Notes: generated from the letters alone by a model not told the origin. A stretch of DNA of 64,000 bases from Meghimatium bilineatum (GCA_034231615.1 CM067322.1:66697354-66761353); one strand, 5' to 3'; counted from the first letter of the stretch, positions 44,488 through 55,999 are shown. Numbers and translations are program-made.

Positions 44488-44870
44488 ATCATCAGGTGCC
44501 ATGCCAGCTGGCGTAGGCGATCATGGATCTCCACAGCTCTCTATCACTAATACTATGTATTAGGCTCGTTGTTGACTATGCCATGCCAGGTTATTAAACA
44601 GTCCAATATTTTCTCTGTCACCCTCTGTCTCTCTTGCTTTCAATATTTCCGGTTGTAACAATGTTCTCCAAACCACCGTCATAATGAGGTCTAAAAATCA
44701 AGATTGTCTTTTCCTTTTAATATTGATTAATCTCCATCTCACATTTGACTATTTCAACTCCTCCACATTAGTTTTTCCAGCAGTCAATAGTATTCTCAGC
44801 ATTCTTCTAAAGAACCACATCTCTAATGCCTCTAATTTCCCACTATCCTGGTTGTTTATTTTCCAATAAT
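44488..44870 (-). mobile_element. LINE-C/D 3' end fragment
   Basis: Minus strand: ATCAGGTGCCATGCCAGCTG then GCGTAGGCGATCATGGA is the complement of the MIAYA..HGT end. Further right, ATTTCCGGTTGTAACAATGT matches the TTGKI block and CAGCATTCTTCTAAAGAACC the FRRML block. Stops are frequent. Confidence 0.7.
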
Positions 44871-46293
44871 GAGGCGATGATATCATTTGTTAAAAAAAAT
44901 CAAAACTTTTGCATGTTGAGCTGTTATAAAAATAGCACAGAAGAAATAATGATACATGTAGTCAGCTCTCAAAGTAAGCCATGGATGGTTTACACAATTT
45001 AAGAGGGAAAGAGTTATAAAAACTGCTTTTACGCTCGTATAAGTTTGATTTTGGGGTGGCACAGATTAATTAAATTTACATTATTTCCTATGAGAAAATG
45101 AGTTCCGTACTTGATCTGCTTGGCAGTTGAACTATCTTCTGGAACCAATTAAATTCAAGTACTCAGGTACAATTGTTTGTAGTAAAGATGATTTCACACT
45201 TTCTTGTGTTTAAATAAAATCATATTTTTTTTTCTTTAATCACTTGTTCAAAATATATGAAAGAAAATAATTTGAACATTGACTGTAAGTGTATATTTTT
45301 GTTCTGTTAATTGATTTAATAAGAATTGTTTAAAGAAATGGATTAATGTGTTTTTCCAATTAGCTGTAATAATGTAACTATACAAAACGGACATTTGTTG
45401 TAATCTATTATTTATTCATTTTCCTTCAGAGCTGAAGTTAGCACATAGGGCAGAGGTCAAATCTCTCCAATTCTGTTCATTCATTATTATTATATCTATG
45501 CATAATTATATATTATATTATATATGTGGAAAAGCTATGATATTACCCACATTGTGCCAAAGGATTCAAGTGAAGGAGCACATGTGGGAGGATACAAAGC
45601 TTATCCTGGAATGGGAAAATGCAAACTAAAACCAAACTGTGTGGCAGGGCAGTTCAGGTCCTTAGCCTTGGCCAACAGCTGGTCTAGGTTGAGAGTGCCG
45701 ATATGCAGACAGATAGAGCACAGCTCTTCTAATCCGGCAGCTTTCCTTGTTCCAAATGTACTGGGAATTCCTTTCCTTTAGACACTTTAGAGTTAACAAG
45801 GCAAGCAGAGAGAGATGGATCATGCTGCATGAGCAGCACATGGTCTCTATATTTCAGCCCGGACATTGTGCTATGGAGAGGTTTACTCCATCCCTGACCT
45901 TAATGAGTCTCTGGATCAAATCAGGAGATGGCAGTTACAGGTTATTTTCTTCTTCTTCTCATTTACAGTTTAGCATGTCTACACAGCAAATCCAGTTTTC
46001 TTGATAAACGCTGTTGTAATTGAAAGCTCCTCAAGGCTCCTGTACAGCTTTCTGTGGATGCCAGGCACTGCTCCTGGGGGAACTTCACAGGGCGAACACC
46101 ATGATGATTAAAAATTTTTGTATAAAGACATGTTAACTAATCAGGTTGCATGATACAGTACCATGGTTGCTGGTGCACCTCTCTGCCTGACTGTGGTCTT
46201 TCTTGATGTATAGGATGGTTCAACCAATCTTAATTTCCAGCCTCTATCGACTGGACTAAGCTTTACCTCCACTTCAAGGAGTTGGCCATGATG
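44871..46293. other. Mostly unassigned; small LINE scrap
   Basis: 45420-45480 repeats the LINE end AGCACATAGGGCAGAGGTCA seen at 18255. The GC-richer stretch 45550-46100 has open frames (for example 45524-45781) but no motif that I know. The other parts are AT-rich. Confidence 0.4.
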
Positions 46294-46305
46294 GGGTTAT
46301 GGTTT

Positions 46306-46467
46306 CTTCTTCAGCGTTCATTCTCAAACTCCCACAGGATATCTTGTAACAGGACCATGGTCCTAATAGATTTCCAGAAGGATGTAGTCCAGAGAATGGA
46401 AATGCGTTGTGTCGCCGATTTATTTGCGCCAATGGCCCGACACATCCGCCTTCGGCGGGGGGGGGGA
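46306..46467 (-). mobile_element. SINE-B copy with perfect 12-bp TSD
   Basis: An antisense SINE-B of 162 bp between GGGTTATGGTTT at 46294-46305 and 46468-46479. Its 5' end has expanded into a G run (CGGCGGGGGGGGGGA). Confidence 0.9.
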
Positions 46468-46689
46468 GGGTTATGGTTTATAGGTCCTTGTCAATTTATG
46501 TAAACAAAGTACACCACAAGCTATCTCTGATGGGAGACACTTTGATCAACTAACTCCACCTCAAGCTTCACATCCCCAAACCAGTAAGGTGTTGATCCTT
46601 CACAGACTGTCTGCTTCAATGGGTGCTTGGAATTAAGACAAAATCTGAAAAATTAGCTATAAATAAATTGTACCACACACTACCACAGT

Positions 46690-46890
46690 ATTTTCTATGC
46701 TCAGTCTGTGCAGACTCAGATGGCTAGGACATACTAGGAAATTGGAAGATGGCAAAATGCAGAAAGATCTACTTTATGGAGAATTACAGTCTGGGAAAAG
46801 ATCTCAGGGTCAATCTCCACTTTGGTACAAAGACATATGCAAATGTGATGTGCACGATATAAGCATTGATACAGAATCACGGGCAAGCAG
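46690..46890 (+). mobile_element. LINE-H C-terminal fragment
   Basis: The plus strand encodes LRWLGHTRKLEDGKMQKDLL then YGELQSGKRSQGQ and YKDICKCDVHDISIDTES, the 'RWLGH..RM...R.PK.LLYGEL..G.R..G.P..RYKD.CK' block. The same family is at 56000-57180 (minus). 46900-47490 shows no gene. Confidence 0.7.
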
Positions 46891-47489
46891 GCCTGTGATT
46901 TCTTGTATATACTTGGGGAAGTCTCTTTGTAACTCAGGTTGGTCTTGTGAGTCTGATCCATCATTGCCATGGATCATAGATTATATTTCTTATAGTGCAA
47001 GAATAATACTATCATATGGAAAGGTGCTACTGTTCATTATTTACTCAAAGATCAAATTTTAATGAGAAAATATTGTCATACGTACTTATTATAAACCATA
47101 TGATGTTATGTTACTATGTAACTTTAATATGTCATAATATTGCATGCCATGACCTTATGCAAGAAGTAATTTTATAGACAAGTCTATTGTGAATAAAGTA
47201 TATGATTTTGTTTAAGTTCATGAGATGGACTCAGTTTTTTTCAAATGTGTGATGCTCAAAGCACGAAATAAAGAATGTTAGATATCCTGGGAAGTTATTA
47301 TTCGATACAGAGGCAGCACTTAATGATGATGATACTCAATTCGCAAACATTGAAACAACTAATATAGTTATATATTATAACTATGTATAGTGTCAACAAA
47401 GCATGAGAACATTTGGGGTTTTGATGCCAATGTGAAGACATCAGTTCTGAGTTATAGTTTCGCCCATGTGTTACTGTGGCCTGAAACAT

Positions 47490-47817
47490 ATTTCAGCATG
47501 GCTTCTAGGTCACTGACCCTATATGGAATGGAGCTTAACCAAAGATGGATGTGTCAGGTCATTAGCGCAAATAAAACAGCAACACAACGCATTTCCAGTT
47601 TCTAGACTACATCCTGCTGGAAATCTGGTTGGACCATTGTCCTGCCACAAGAGAGATCCAGTGGGAGTTTGAGAATGAACGCTGAAGAAGAAGAATATGG
47701 AATGGAGCAACTTTCTTCACCCCATAATCTCCTTAGTTGTCTCCAGCGACATGCATAGAAGGTAAGCAGTATCGCTATTCTTTACTCCTCTTTTGGGCCT
47801 GGCAACACATGGATGTC
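47490..47817 (-). mobile_element. SINE-A fragment split by SINE-B
   Basis: An antisense SINE-A: TTTCAGCATGGCTTCTAGGT, CACTGACCCTATATGGAATG, then after the insertion CACCCCATAATCTCCTTAGT to GGGCCTGGCAACACATGGA. The break is at ATATGGAATGGAGC. The stretch 47818-48140 holds no gene. Confidence 0.8.
47535..47694 (+). mobile_element. SINE-B inside SINE-A, perfect 14-bp TSD
   Basis: A sense SINE-B of 160 bp flanked by identical ATATGGAATGGAGC at 47521-47534 and 47695-47708. It runs from CCAAAGATGGATGTGTCAGG to GAATGAACGCTGAAGAAGAA. The target is an older SINE-A, so this SINE-B inserted after that copy. Confidence 0.93.
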
Positions 47818-48139
47818 CAGCCTCTAATCTAGGCCGAACTCTTGCTCCTCGCCCCTCATGCAGGCATCATAAAACTAAATTTATTTAATGTCACCTCTGG
47901 AGATTGCTTTTTGCACCTGATTACGGTAGGGACGCCAAGAGACCTTTCTTTCGTAGGTAGGTAGCTCCCCACTCCCTTTATACCAGAAATACGTATTTAT
48001 AGCCTTATATAAAGCATTAAGTAGTTTAAAAAAAATATACCTTATATGATCTTGTAATATTGTTGAATCCGTTCACAGAAAACCTCCAAGATATTATCTA
48101 GAGCACATTGACTTATTTGATGTCTATTTAAGGCCAAAT

Positions 48140-48385
48140 GTGTCGCCTTGGCTGCACTGAATCTGTATTTGTTCAGTGTTGTCTTGAGATGCTATTTATC
48201 CATCCTCTGTCCTTGTATCCTGATCTTCTTATGTTATATGTTGTAGTTGGTAATGGTTCATTCTCATAAGGTGTCCAAACAATTTTATTTGTTGTTCTCA
48301 ATGTATTTTGTGCATAGTCTTATACCAATTCTTATTGATTTCTCATTTTGTCTAGTTTGGTCACTCTTGCATAGTCATCATATTT
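48140..48385 (-). mobile_element. LINE C-terminal fragment
   Basis: Matches 10690-11040 on the minus strand (CATTCTCATAAGGTGTCCAA ACA.. and GATTTCTCATTTTGTCTAG), the complement of the W.GH..RM block. It abuts an (AT)n tract. Confidence 0.5.
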
Positions 48386-48388
48386 TTA

Positions 48389-48390
<2 letters not shown>

Positions 48391-48464
<74 letters not shown>
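48391..48464. repeat. (AT)n microsatellite
   Basis: About 37 uninterrupted AT dinucleotides. Confidence 0.95.
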
Positions 48465-48467
<3 letters not shown>

Positions 48468-48735
48468 AGAATATTGGTTACTACACACAATAGCAAAAAT
48501 AAAACTACACCTGTTTGGTCATGTAAAGGGACACAACTGTTTAGAAAGACAAATATTGGATGGCAGAGTATATGGAAAGAGGAGAAAGGGCAGACCAAGA
48601 AGACGATGAACTGACAACATTAAAGATAACATGAATACGTCGCTGGAAAATGCAAACCCCATTGCATAAGACAGAGAGGGGTTCAGTGAGTTCAGTGGGA
48701 AGACAACATTCTGGAGAGAATACGTCACATAACAA
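48465..48735 (+). mobile_element. LINE-K C-terminal fragment
   Basis: The plus strand encodes LHTIAKIKLHLFGHVKGHNC, LERQILDGRVYGKRRKGRPR then RR, and after a stop TDNIKDNMNTSLENANPIA. This is the 'GHVKRH..LE..I..GRV.GKR.RGRPRRRW' end of a LINE. Related to 39860-40110. Confidence 0.65.
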
Positions 48736-49132
48736 CAACACCCCATTACCACTCTCATTGCCTCATTTTGAATGTTTTCCAATCTATCTATGTGTGTCTG
48801 TGATAGTGTCAGTAGGTCGAGTACAGAGCAGTGGTACTTCCAGTGCTGTTATACGCTAGTGAAACATGAAATGTGTACAGACGTCATGTGCGGAAACTCA
48901 ATCACTTTCACACAACTTGTCTCAGAAAAGTTATGAACATCAGATGGCAAGACAAGATTCCGGATACTACTGTCCTTGACAGATCTGGTATCCCCAGCAT
49001 TGATATTATCCTGATGCAGGCACAGATTCGTTGTGCAGGTCATTTGGTATGTATGCCAGACCATCGCCTGCCAAAGATACTTCTCTATGATGAGCTGTAG
49101 AAGGCTGAACGATCTCAAGGTGGCCAAAAGAA

Positions 49133-49293
49133 ATTCTTCTTCTTCTGTGTTCATTCCTAAATTCCCACTGGATTTCTATGGAACAAGACTATGGTCCTAC
49201 AAGATTTCCAGTTGTATGTAGTTCAGAGAATGGAAATGCATTGTGTTGCCGTTTTATTTGCGCCAATGGCCCAACACATCCGTCTTCGGCGGA
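49133..49293 (-). mobile_element. SINE-B inside LINE-F, TSD GGCCAAAAGAA
   Basis: An antisense SINE-B of 161 bp. GGCCAAAAGAA occurs at 49122-49132 and 49294-49304. The flanking LINE-F reading (SQGGQKKR) rejoins exactly when the insert is left out. Confidence 0.92.
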
Positions 49294-49621
49294 GGCCAAA
49301 AGAAGCGCAACAAGGACTCGTTAAAGACCTCATTGAAAGTGTTTCAAATAAACCAAGACACATGGGAAGAACTGGCACAAAATAGACCTACATGGCGCTC
49401 TACAGTCAAAAAGAGTGTATTATCTTGTGAAAAGAGGAGAAATGCTGCAGCTCAACAGTGGAGAGTAGCTAGAAAGTCACGGATATACCAAAATCCGCCT
49501 GTAGTGGCCATTCCATGTCCGAAGTGTCCAAGGACATTTACAGCTCGAATATGGATCATTAGCCATCTACGAACTATTATGCATGGTCATAATTCTAACT
49601 GAATTTTCAAAAGTGGATGTA

Positions 49622-49883
49622 CTTCTTCTTCTTCAGCGATCAGTTTCTTATGCTCATAAGTATATACAGGAAGTGGGCCGCCTCCACGAATTCAGTCGTC
49701 AGCAGGAGGTCCTCACAGTTGCCCCACAGTTTTACCATCAGATCTGTCTCTTGGGGCCATATTTTAGTTCTCACGTCATCAAAGAGTGGGCATGTCTGCA
49801 GAATGTGTTCTGGAGTCTGGGGACCCGTTTGACATGGGCATTGGTCAGTTTGGACACCTTAATTTTGTGGAGATGTGCTTGTA
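49622..49883 (-). mobile_element. LINE-J 3' end inside LINE-F
   Basis: The minus strand encodes a zinc knuckle CPCQTGPQTPEHILQTC then PLFDDVRTKIWPQETDLMVK, LWGNCEDLLLTTEFVEAAHF and LYILMSIRN with a stop, open throughout. It ends GATCGCTGAAGAAGAAGAAG, nearly the same tail as SINE-A and SINE-B. GATGTA at 49616-49621 and 49884-49889 is the likely TSD. Confidence 0.85.
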
Positions 49884-50030
49884 GATGTAAAAAAAAAAAA
49901 GGTCATTACTTGTGATGGATGAACACACACATGTCGAGGCCATAATCTATGTCAGATGGCACCACCTTTGTAGAAGCAGAAAGTGAGTACCCATTGCCGC
50001 ATGTCCAAGGTCGCCATTATCATGAATGAG

Positions 50031-50660
50031 GTTGATACAAATATAACATATTGATAATTTTTTTTATAAAAAGCTAAATACATTTTTTTTTAAAAGGATT
50101 TATATAGCGTTATTGATATTTGAAAGTTGTGTGCCACAAAATCTCTGCTGTGATCTAACAGATAGTTTAGGAGAAAATAGCATCTAACCAGGTTTATGAA
50201 TTTGGTTACATACTGACTGCAGCATATGCCTAGTACTCAGCATACTCGCAGCAGACAGCTTGCTGCAGTTCAAGATTCTAGGGATAATTCACTGAGACAC
50301 TGACTCATTAAGTTGTTCAAGTCGGCATACCGGGGCCCCACATTAACTCTGACACTGTGTGTAATACGCTTCTTAAGCCAACACTGGTACAGTAATCTGT
50401 GCTTTCACACGCTAACAGTGTTGCCAATTCATTTCGTAAAAAATCGCAACAATAGTCTATGCATAGAAAGCACTCAATTTAAAAATAAACTAATTATTTT
50501 AATTAAAATTTGGTAAGATATCACATTATAGTACAGGGCCGTAAACATTTTTTCTTATGGAGAGGGGGGGGGGTTCCTAATAAAAGGTCAGAACCTGTCC
50601 TTGTGGCGGGGGGGGGGGCAGGGAAGGGGTGTTGGCTCTTGGACCGACTTTTGACCAAGT
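50031..50660. other. No gene seen; G-rich runs
   Basis: AT-rich apart from two poly-G tracts (50562-50574 and 50607-50618) that could form G-quadruplexes. No exon or repeat was recognised. Confidence 0.45.
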
Positions 50661-50681
50661 TAATAGTACTAATAGTACTAA

Positions 50682-51294
50682 GATCATAGTGAATGATATG
50701 GTATTAAAACAGGTCCACCAATTCAAATATTTAGGTACAATTATTACAGCAAATGGAAGAAGTTCAACAGAAATAAGATGCAGAATAGGACAGGCAAAAA
50801 CAGCATTCAGAAAAGTGTACTGATAATATGACCTTGTCATTAGAGGTGAGAAAGAGAGTTCTGCAGTGCTATATAACCCCTATACTAACATATGGGTGCA
50901 AGTCTTGGACAATAAACAAACTGGAAAGTGGGAGATTGGAGGCAATAGAGATGTGGTTCTACAAAAGAATGCTGAGAATACCATGGACTGCCAGAAAAAC
51001 TAATTTAGAGGTGTTAAAAGAGTTAAATGCGAAACGGACCTTAATCAACAATATAAGAAAAAGGCAATCTTCTTTTTTTGGGCACTTCATGAGACAGGCA
51101 GGTTTGCAGAACATAGTCACAACAGGCAGGATTGAAGGCACCAGAGACAGAGGGCGACAACGTGAGAAAATGTTAGACAGTTTGACGACCTGGCACGGCA
51201 AAGAAACAACAACGACTTTGATACATGATACTGTGGACAGAGAGCTGTGGAGAGCCATGACCGCCTACGCCACCTGGCATGGCACCTGATGATG
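50682..51294 (+). mobile_element. LINE-D 3' end with 11-bp TSD
   Basis: The plus strand encodes IVNDMVLKQVHQFKYLGTII then TANGRSSTEIRCRIGQAKTA; after one frameshift near 50822 it continues CYITPILTYGCKSWTINKLE, EMWFYKRMLRIPWTARKTNL, FFGHFMRQAGLQNIVTTGRI and RDRGRQREKMLDSLTTWHG, ending ATWHGT and TGATGATG. TSD AATAGTACTAA lies at 50671-50681 and 51295-51305. Confidence 0.9.
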
Positions 51295-51562
51295 AATAGT
51301 ACTAAACGTCCTATTTCGATTTGCATTCATTCATAGTCTAATCCATTTCAAATTCCCACACACAATTTTAATTATAGGGGCATATGTATTATGTATGTGC
51401 TGAGATACATAATTTTGAAGTTGGGCAAAGATGGGGACGGTGTTGAAGGCATTATTTGAGGGTATAGTCGAGGGGAGACAAGTCAGAGATATGAGTGGAA
51501 GAGTAACATCACGAGATGGGCAGGTTACAGAATAGCAGAGTGAACCACCAAAACAAAAGACA
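51145..51562 (+). repeat. Direct repeat, left copy (418 bp)
   Basis: The end of LINE-D plus a LINE-B scrap (51428-51562: ATGAGTGGAAGAGTAACATC, GATGGGCAGGTTACAGA). It recurs at 52803-53222 almost base for base, with two 1-bp indels near its start. Confidence 0.95.
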
Positions 51563-52800
51563 ATTGTTTGTTTGTTTGTTTTTCGTTCGCTCCATTGTAA
51601 CCATCACGGATATCCGTGCGATTTCCGCCGGGAGCGTGATTACGTTGTGCCACCGTTATGCGCCTTGTAGGCCTAGCATATCCGATTTCGGCATGCCTTG
51701 ACAATTCGGGTGGGCTACCCTTAGCCTGTGACAGCCTCTATATCTGTCTCCAGGCACGCGTAGCGGAGACTCTTCGCCCAGACGATTTTTTGCTATCGTC
51801 TGACTCGAACGAGGTGTTCCACTGTCTATGAACTTGCCTCGTGTAATTAGACGTGCTGTGCCTGTGCCCATTGGGTACTGAACCGTTTCTCATCCGTGAG
51901 CCTGGTTCCTTAAGGGAAGAACTCAACAGAGGAGTTGGACCCTGGCTCTTTCGCCCTCTTAGCCGAGGTGTCATTCACCGACATCGTGTACCCCTTGTCC
52001 AAGTTCGAGTCTCACACCACGCGTTTGAGAGCAAGGCATTCTCGAGCTGAGCGTCCTTGTTCCAATAGCGCCTGAGCCCATCAGGTACTGAACCCTTTCT
52101 CTCTTCAAGTGTATTTCCGGTGTAGGAAAACCTGACAGTAGAGTTGGGCCAGGGCTAAATCGTTGTCCCTTTTGTGCCTGAGCGCATCGAGTACGGAACC
52201 CTTTCTCTTCGCGAGCATATTTCCGGTTTAGGAAGGCTCGACATTAGAGTTGGGTTAGGTCTTCTTGCTTTACCAAACGCCAATGGATGGATCTGGGTCT
52301 CTGCCTGTAAGGAACACAGGTAACTAGAAGCTCGTCTCGAGCTGACGGAGCTTGTAGTTCCCCTTTCCTAGGGACTTTTCACTTTCTATTTGCAGTTCGC
52401 GCTGCCCTCTAGCGCTGTTCTGCCCTTTCATTGTTTCATTGTACTCTGTATGAAATATATTTGTCTCTCGCCATGCATCTATCTTTACGTGCATTTTACA
52501 TTGGCCGCCCCTCCAATGTTCGGACTGGACTGACTTGCTTCACTGTATGTCGACAGTGTCGCTATATGTGGTGATGCTGGTGGTGTCGGAGATATTGTCT
52601 GTCTCTTGTGCAGTCAAATCTCTTTCCATCTGCTACCTCCACATTCTCGGACACGATCCCCAAATGATTTGGCCAGAATCAGCTCGAGCTGCTGTATTTC
52701 TGTTTCCAGGGTGCACCGCGTGGAGGTACATTTGGGATCTTGGTTATCTGCTAACCCTGGGTCCGCCTAGAGCAATGCGTTCCCTTTGCACCCAAAAAAC
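51563..52800 (+). mobile_element. LTR-retrotransposon fossil: one LTR and leader
   Basis: This is GC-richer DNA between two 418-bp direct repeats. A presumed LTR runs from about 51564 to 52503 (ending CATTTTACA). It contains three about 100-bp internal repeats around GGTACTGAACC. It is followed by TTGGCCGCCC, a possible primer site, and a leader ending in CCTTTGCACCC. The leader recurs at 57275 and 39500. No gag or pol is present. It is broken and probably Gypsy/BEL-like; the family is uncertain. Low divergence of the flanking repeats suggests a recent event. Confidence 0.55.
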
Positions 52801-52802
52801 AG

Positions 52803-53222
52803 AGACAGAGGGCGACAACGTGAGAAATGTTAGACAGTTTGACGACCCTGGCACGGCAAAGAAACAACAACGACTTTGATACATGATACTGTGGACAGAG
52901 AGCTGTGGAGAGCCATGACCGCCTACGCCACCTGGCATGGCACCTGATGATGAATAGTACTAAACGTCCTATTTCGATTTGCATTCATTCATAGTCTAAT
53001 CCATTTCAAATTCCCACACACAATTTTAATTATAGGGGCATATGTATTATGTATGTGCTGAGATACATAATTTTGAAGTTGGGCAAAGATGGGGACGGTG
53101 TTGAAGGCATTATTTGAGGGTATAGTCGAGGGGAGACAAGTCAGAGATATGAGTGGAAGAGTAACATCACGAGATGGGCAGGTTACAGAATAGCAGAGTG
53201 AACCACCAAAACAAAAGACAAT
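52803..53222 (+). repeat. Direct repeat, right copy (about 420 bp)
   Basis: A copy of 51145-51562. After it the LINE-B scrap continues intact (GATGTTGGAGGTCTGTTACA, then CTTCGTTGTGAAGACGGCAC and TGATGAT to 53280), so this copy abuts the original downstream flank. Confidence 0.95.
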
Positions 53223-53280
53223 TGATGTTGGAGGTCTGTTACAGCCAAACTTCGTTGTGAAGACGGCACTTAATGATGAT

Positions 53281-53977
<697 letters not shown>

Positions 53978-54049
53978 TATATAGTCAGAATATCTATATG
54001 GGTGTGTATAATCGCCTCTATATTGTGTTGTTACTCATTCTATTAAACG

Positions 54050-54640
54050 TCTACATAGACAGAATTATAAAAGAAACACACAATAAGATATATAGCGAAA
54101 CAACAGATAGGGAACAACGAACTCAATGAACTGCGTTTCGCTGACGATCAAAGCATCATATATGCTGACGAAGAGATACTGCACATTCACTATCAAGAAT
54201 AGGCCTATGCAATAAATATAAATACGGATTAACACAAACGATAAACTATACATTTAACGAAATCGAATCATTTAAACATCCAAATTACATACGCACAAAT
54301 AATGCAAGTCAAAGAGTTCAAGTACTTGGGAGGTATCTTCAGAGAAAACGGCCGACTCGATAGAGAAATAGAAATATGGGAATGCAAATGCTGTCACCAT
54401 TGCTATTACTCCCAAAAATCAACATGTAAGTAAAGAAACAACAAATGATTAAGAGCATTTTTATACCAGCAATATGCTGCCAATGCCAGACTTGGCAACT
54501 GATATCTACACATAAGAGAAAGATCGAAACTTGCGAAATGAAATGTCTCAATTATACAATTATAGACCCCATGAGAGTAGAAGACTCCTTCAATGGGCAT
54601 TGCACTAAACCGAAAGCTGAAATCTCCTTGGTATGAAAGA
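54050..54640 (+). mobile_element. LINE RT fragment
   Basis: The plus strand encodes [19 protein letters not shown], the RT 'FADD' catalytic box, and further on QVKEFKYLGGIFRENGRLDR then EIEI. Stops and frameshifts lie between. Family not assigned. Confidence 0.6.
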
Positions 54641-55990
54641 AAGCTCAGGAAAACCACCACACTGAACACATGAATTAATAGCTAATCACTTGCAATTCCT
54701 GGGGTTCTCAAACAAACATGAGTAGACCTATCTTTAGTACTTAATAAAAAAAAAGTATTTTTCATTATTTGTTTGTGCAACATTGTCACGAAAGCCTTTT
54801 GATACAATAGAGTTGCAGCACTAAATATAACAGAACACAACAACAGAAAATGAAGATATGTTGTCTGCTTGATTTTACATTTATAGAATAACATAAATTC
54901 TAATATTAAGTAATATTAGTAAACTATAATGTGATATGTTGTAACATGATAATGAAAAAAATTAGTACATTTTATTGTACTTTTTCAAAAAAATAAATAC
55001 AAAATAATGAGTTTTTAGGCAGAGACTTTTTTTTGTTGACAAATTGAATTGGCACCACTGCGGATAACCTTACCGTTTATAACAGTAAGCATTATATGCT
55101 TGTATTTTTTATTTTGATCGCCGTGTACAATTATGTTACGCAATACTAGTATAGTTAAGAAGTATTAATGGCAAAGAAAATAGAGGTAATATAATGAATA
55201 TTTCTTTCCTGTTTTTAGTTGGTATTCGTATTTTTAATTGTGGTTTTGGATATAAATAATAAAATGAATAAAATTGACTGTTACTTCGACCGAAACAAAT
55301 GACAAAATAACACTAGTTGTTTACTTGTAGCACCGTACTACAGTGACACATTAGTATTATCATAATCATGGCTGGTCGTGTAATTCTAATGATTGATAGG
55401 TACTTGAAGTGGTGTATGTATAGATATCATGATTGTTTAATATTCATGAGAATTTCAAATTTGGACAACTCTGCCTATTTAAATTCATTTCACAAAAGTC
55501 TTGAACTAACATCTGAACATAAATTCGAAAATGAGTCATATTTTATGTCTTGGTTGTTGACACACAAACTTGTATCTAGGTCATGTAGTCCCAGCTATAC
55601 ATACAACCAGTTGAGCCAGTGTCGGCGCCACATCTCTATCTTCCTAGATTAAAATGGAGCTTTTGTTGCTGTTGACGTGTTGCAAACTGTTGATATGATA
55701 TTCCTATCGCGCATTCTTGTGAAGAACAAGACTGGTAGTAAAATACTTATACTACTATGACTATAGCCTTCCCATTTGTAAAACTGTTCTTTATTTGTTT
55801 TTTTGCCACATAGGCCCTACATACAGTAATATACCTGTAGTACTCTACTGTATGAGGTCTTTTGCAACTTGCAGACAGTAATTATACAATAAGAAGAAGC
55901 AATCCGTTGAATGTTTTCTCAGGAATGTGACTTTTCAAATGATCATGTTACAGCAATGGAATTTTTGTGTTTGCATCTTTCTCTTTTTTC
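54641..55990. other. Unassigned; 94-codon frame of unknown origin
   Basis: Very AT-rich to 55300. ATG 55368 opens 94 codons (MAGRVILMIDRYLKWC...). I see no motif, and no splice context links it to FRMD8 downstream. AGCTAATCACTTGCAATTCC near 54680 is a repeat end also seen near 24805. Confidence 0.35.
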
Positions 55991-55999
55991 TTCCATATC

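Larger units (their letters stand above)
48822..49932 (+). mobile_element. LINE-F C-terminal part, hosting two insertions
   Basis: The plus strand encodes VYRRHVRKLNHFHTTCLRKV then MNIRWQDKIPDTTVLDRSGI, IRCAGHLVCMPDHRLPKILL and YDEL. After the SINE-B it continues KDSLKTSLKVFQINQDTWEE then LAQNRPTWRS, and a C2H2 finger CPKCPRTFTARIWIISHLRT. After the LINE-J it ends GGTCATTACTTGTGATGGAT, as in the 23677 copy. It has a few stops. It is the host of SINE-B (49133-49293) and LINE-J (49622-49883). Confidence 0.85.
48736..50030 (-). mobile_element. LINE-E fragment, split by LINE-F
   Basis: Two minus-strand pieces: 48736-48821 (complement of LENIQNEAMR.V.GC, RT thumb) and 49939-50030 (continuing as at 22830-22920: GAAGCAGAAAGTGAGTACCC, CGCATGTCCAAGGTCGCC). 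LINE-F lies between them with a GTCGAG repeat at 48816-48821 and 49933-49938. Confidence 0.75.

Noticed and set aside
45524-45781. Possible host exon (85-codon frame)
   Set aside because: No known motif, no flanking splice sites in frame with other exons and no conservation evidence. Left as unassigned.
48391-48464. Open frames through (AT)n tracts, also at 53852 and 59922
   Set aside because: They read only IYIYIY-type repeats through microsatellites and are not genes.
51145-53222. Treating the 418-bp direct repeats as LTRs of one element
   Set aside because: The repeats consist of LINE-D and LINE-B pieces that are continuous with the outer flanks, so they are duplicated host sequence and not LTRs.
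55368-55652. Possible first exon of FRMD8
   Set aside because: The frame ends in a stop and has no donor that joins the FRMD8 exon at 57871 in frame. The gene has its own ATG just after an acceptor.
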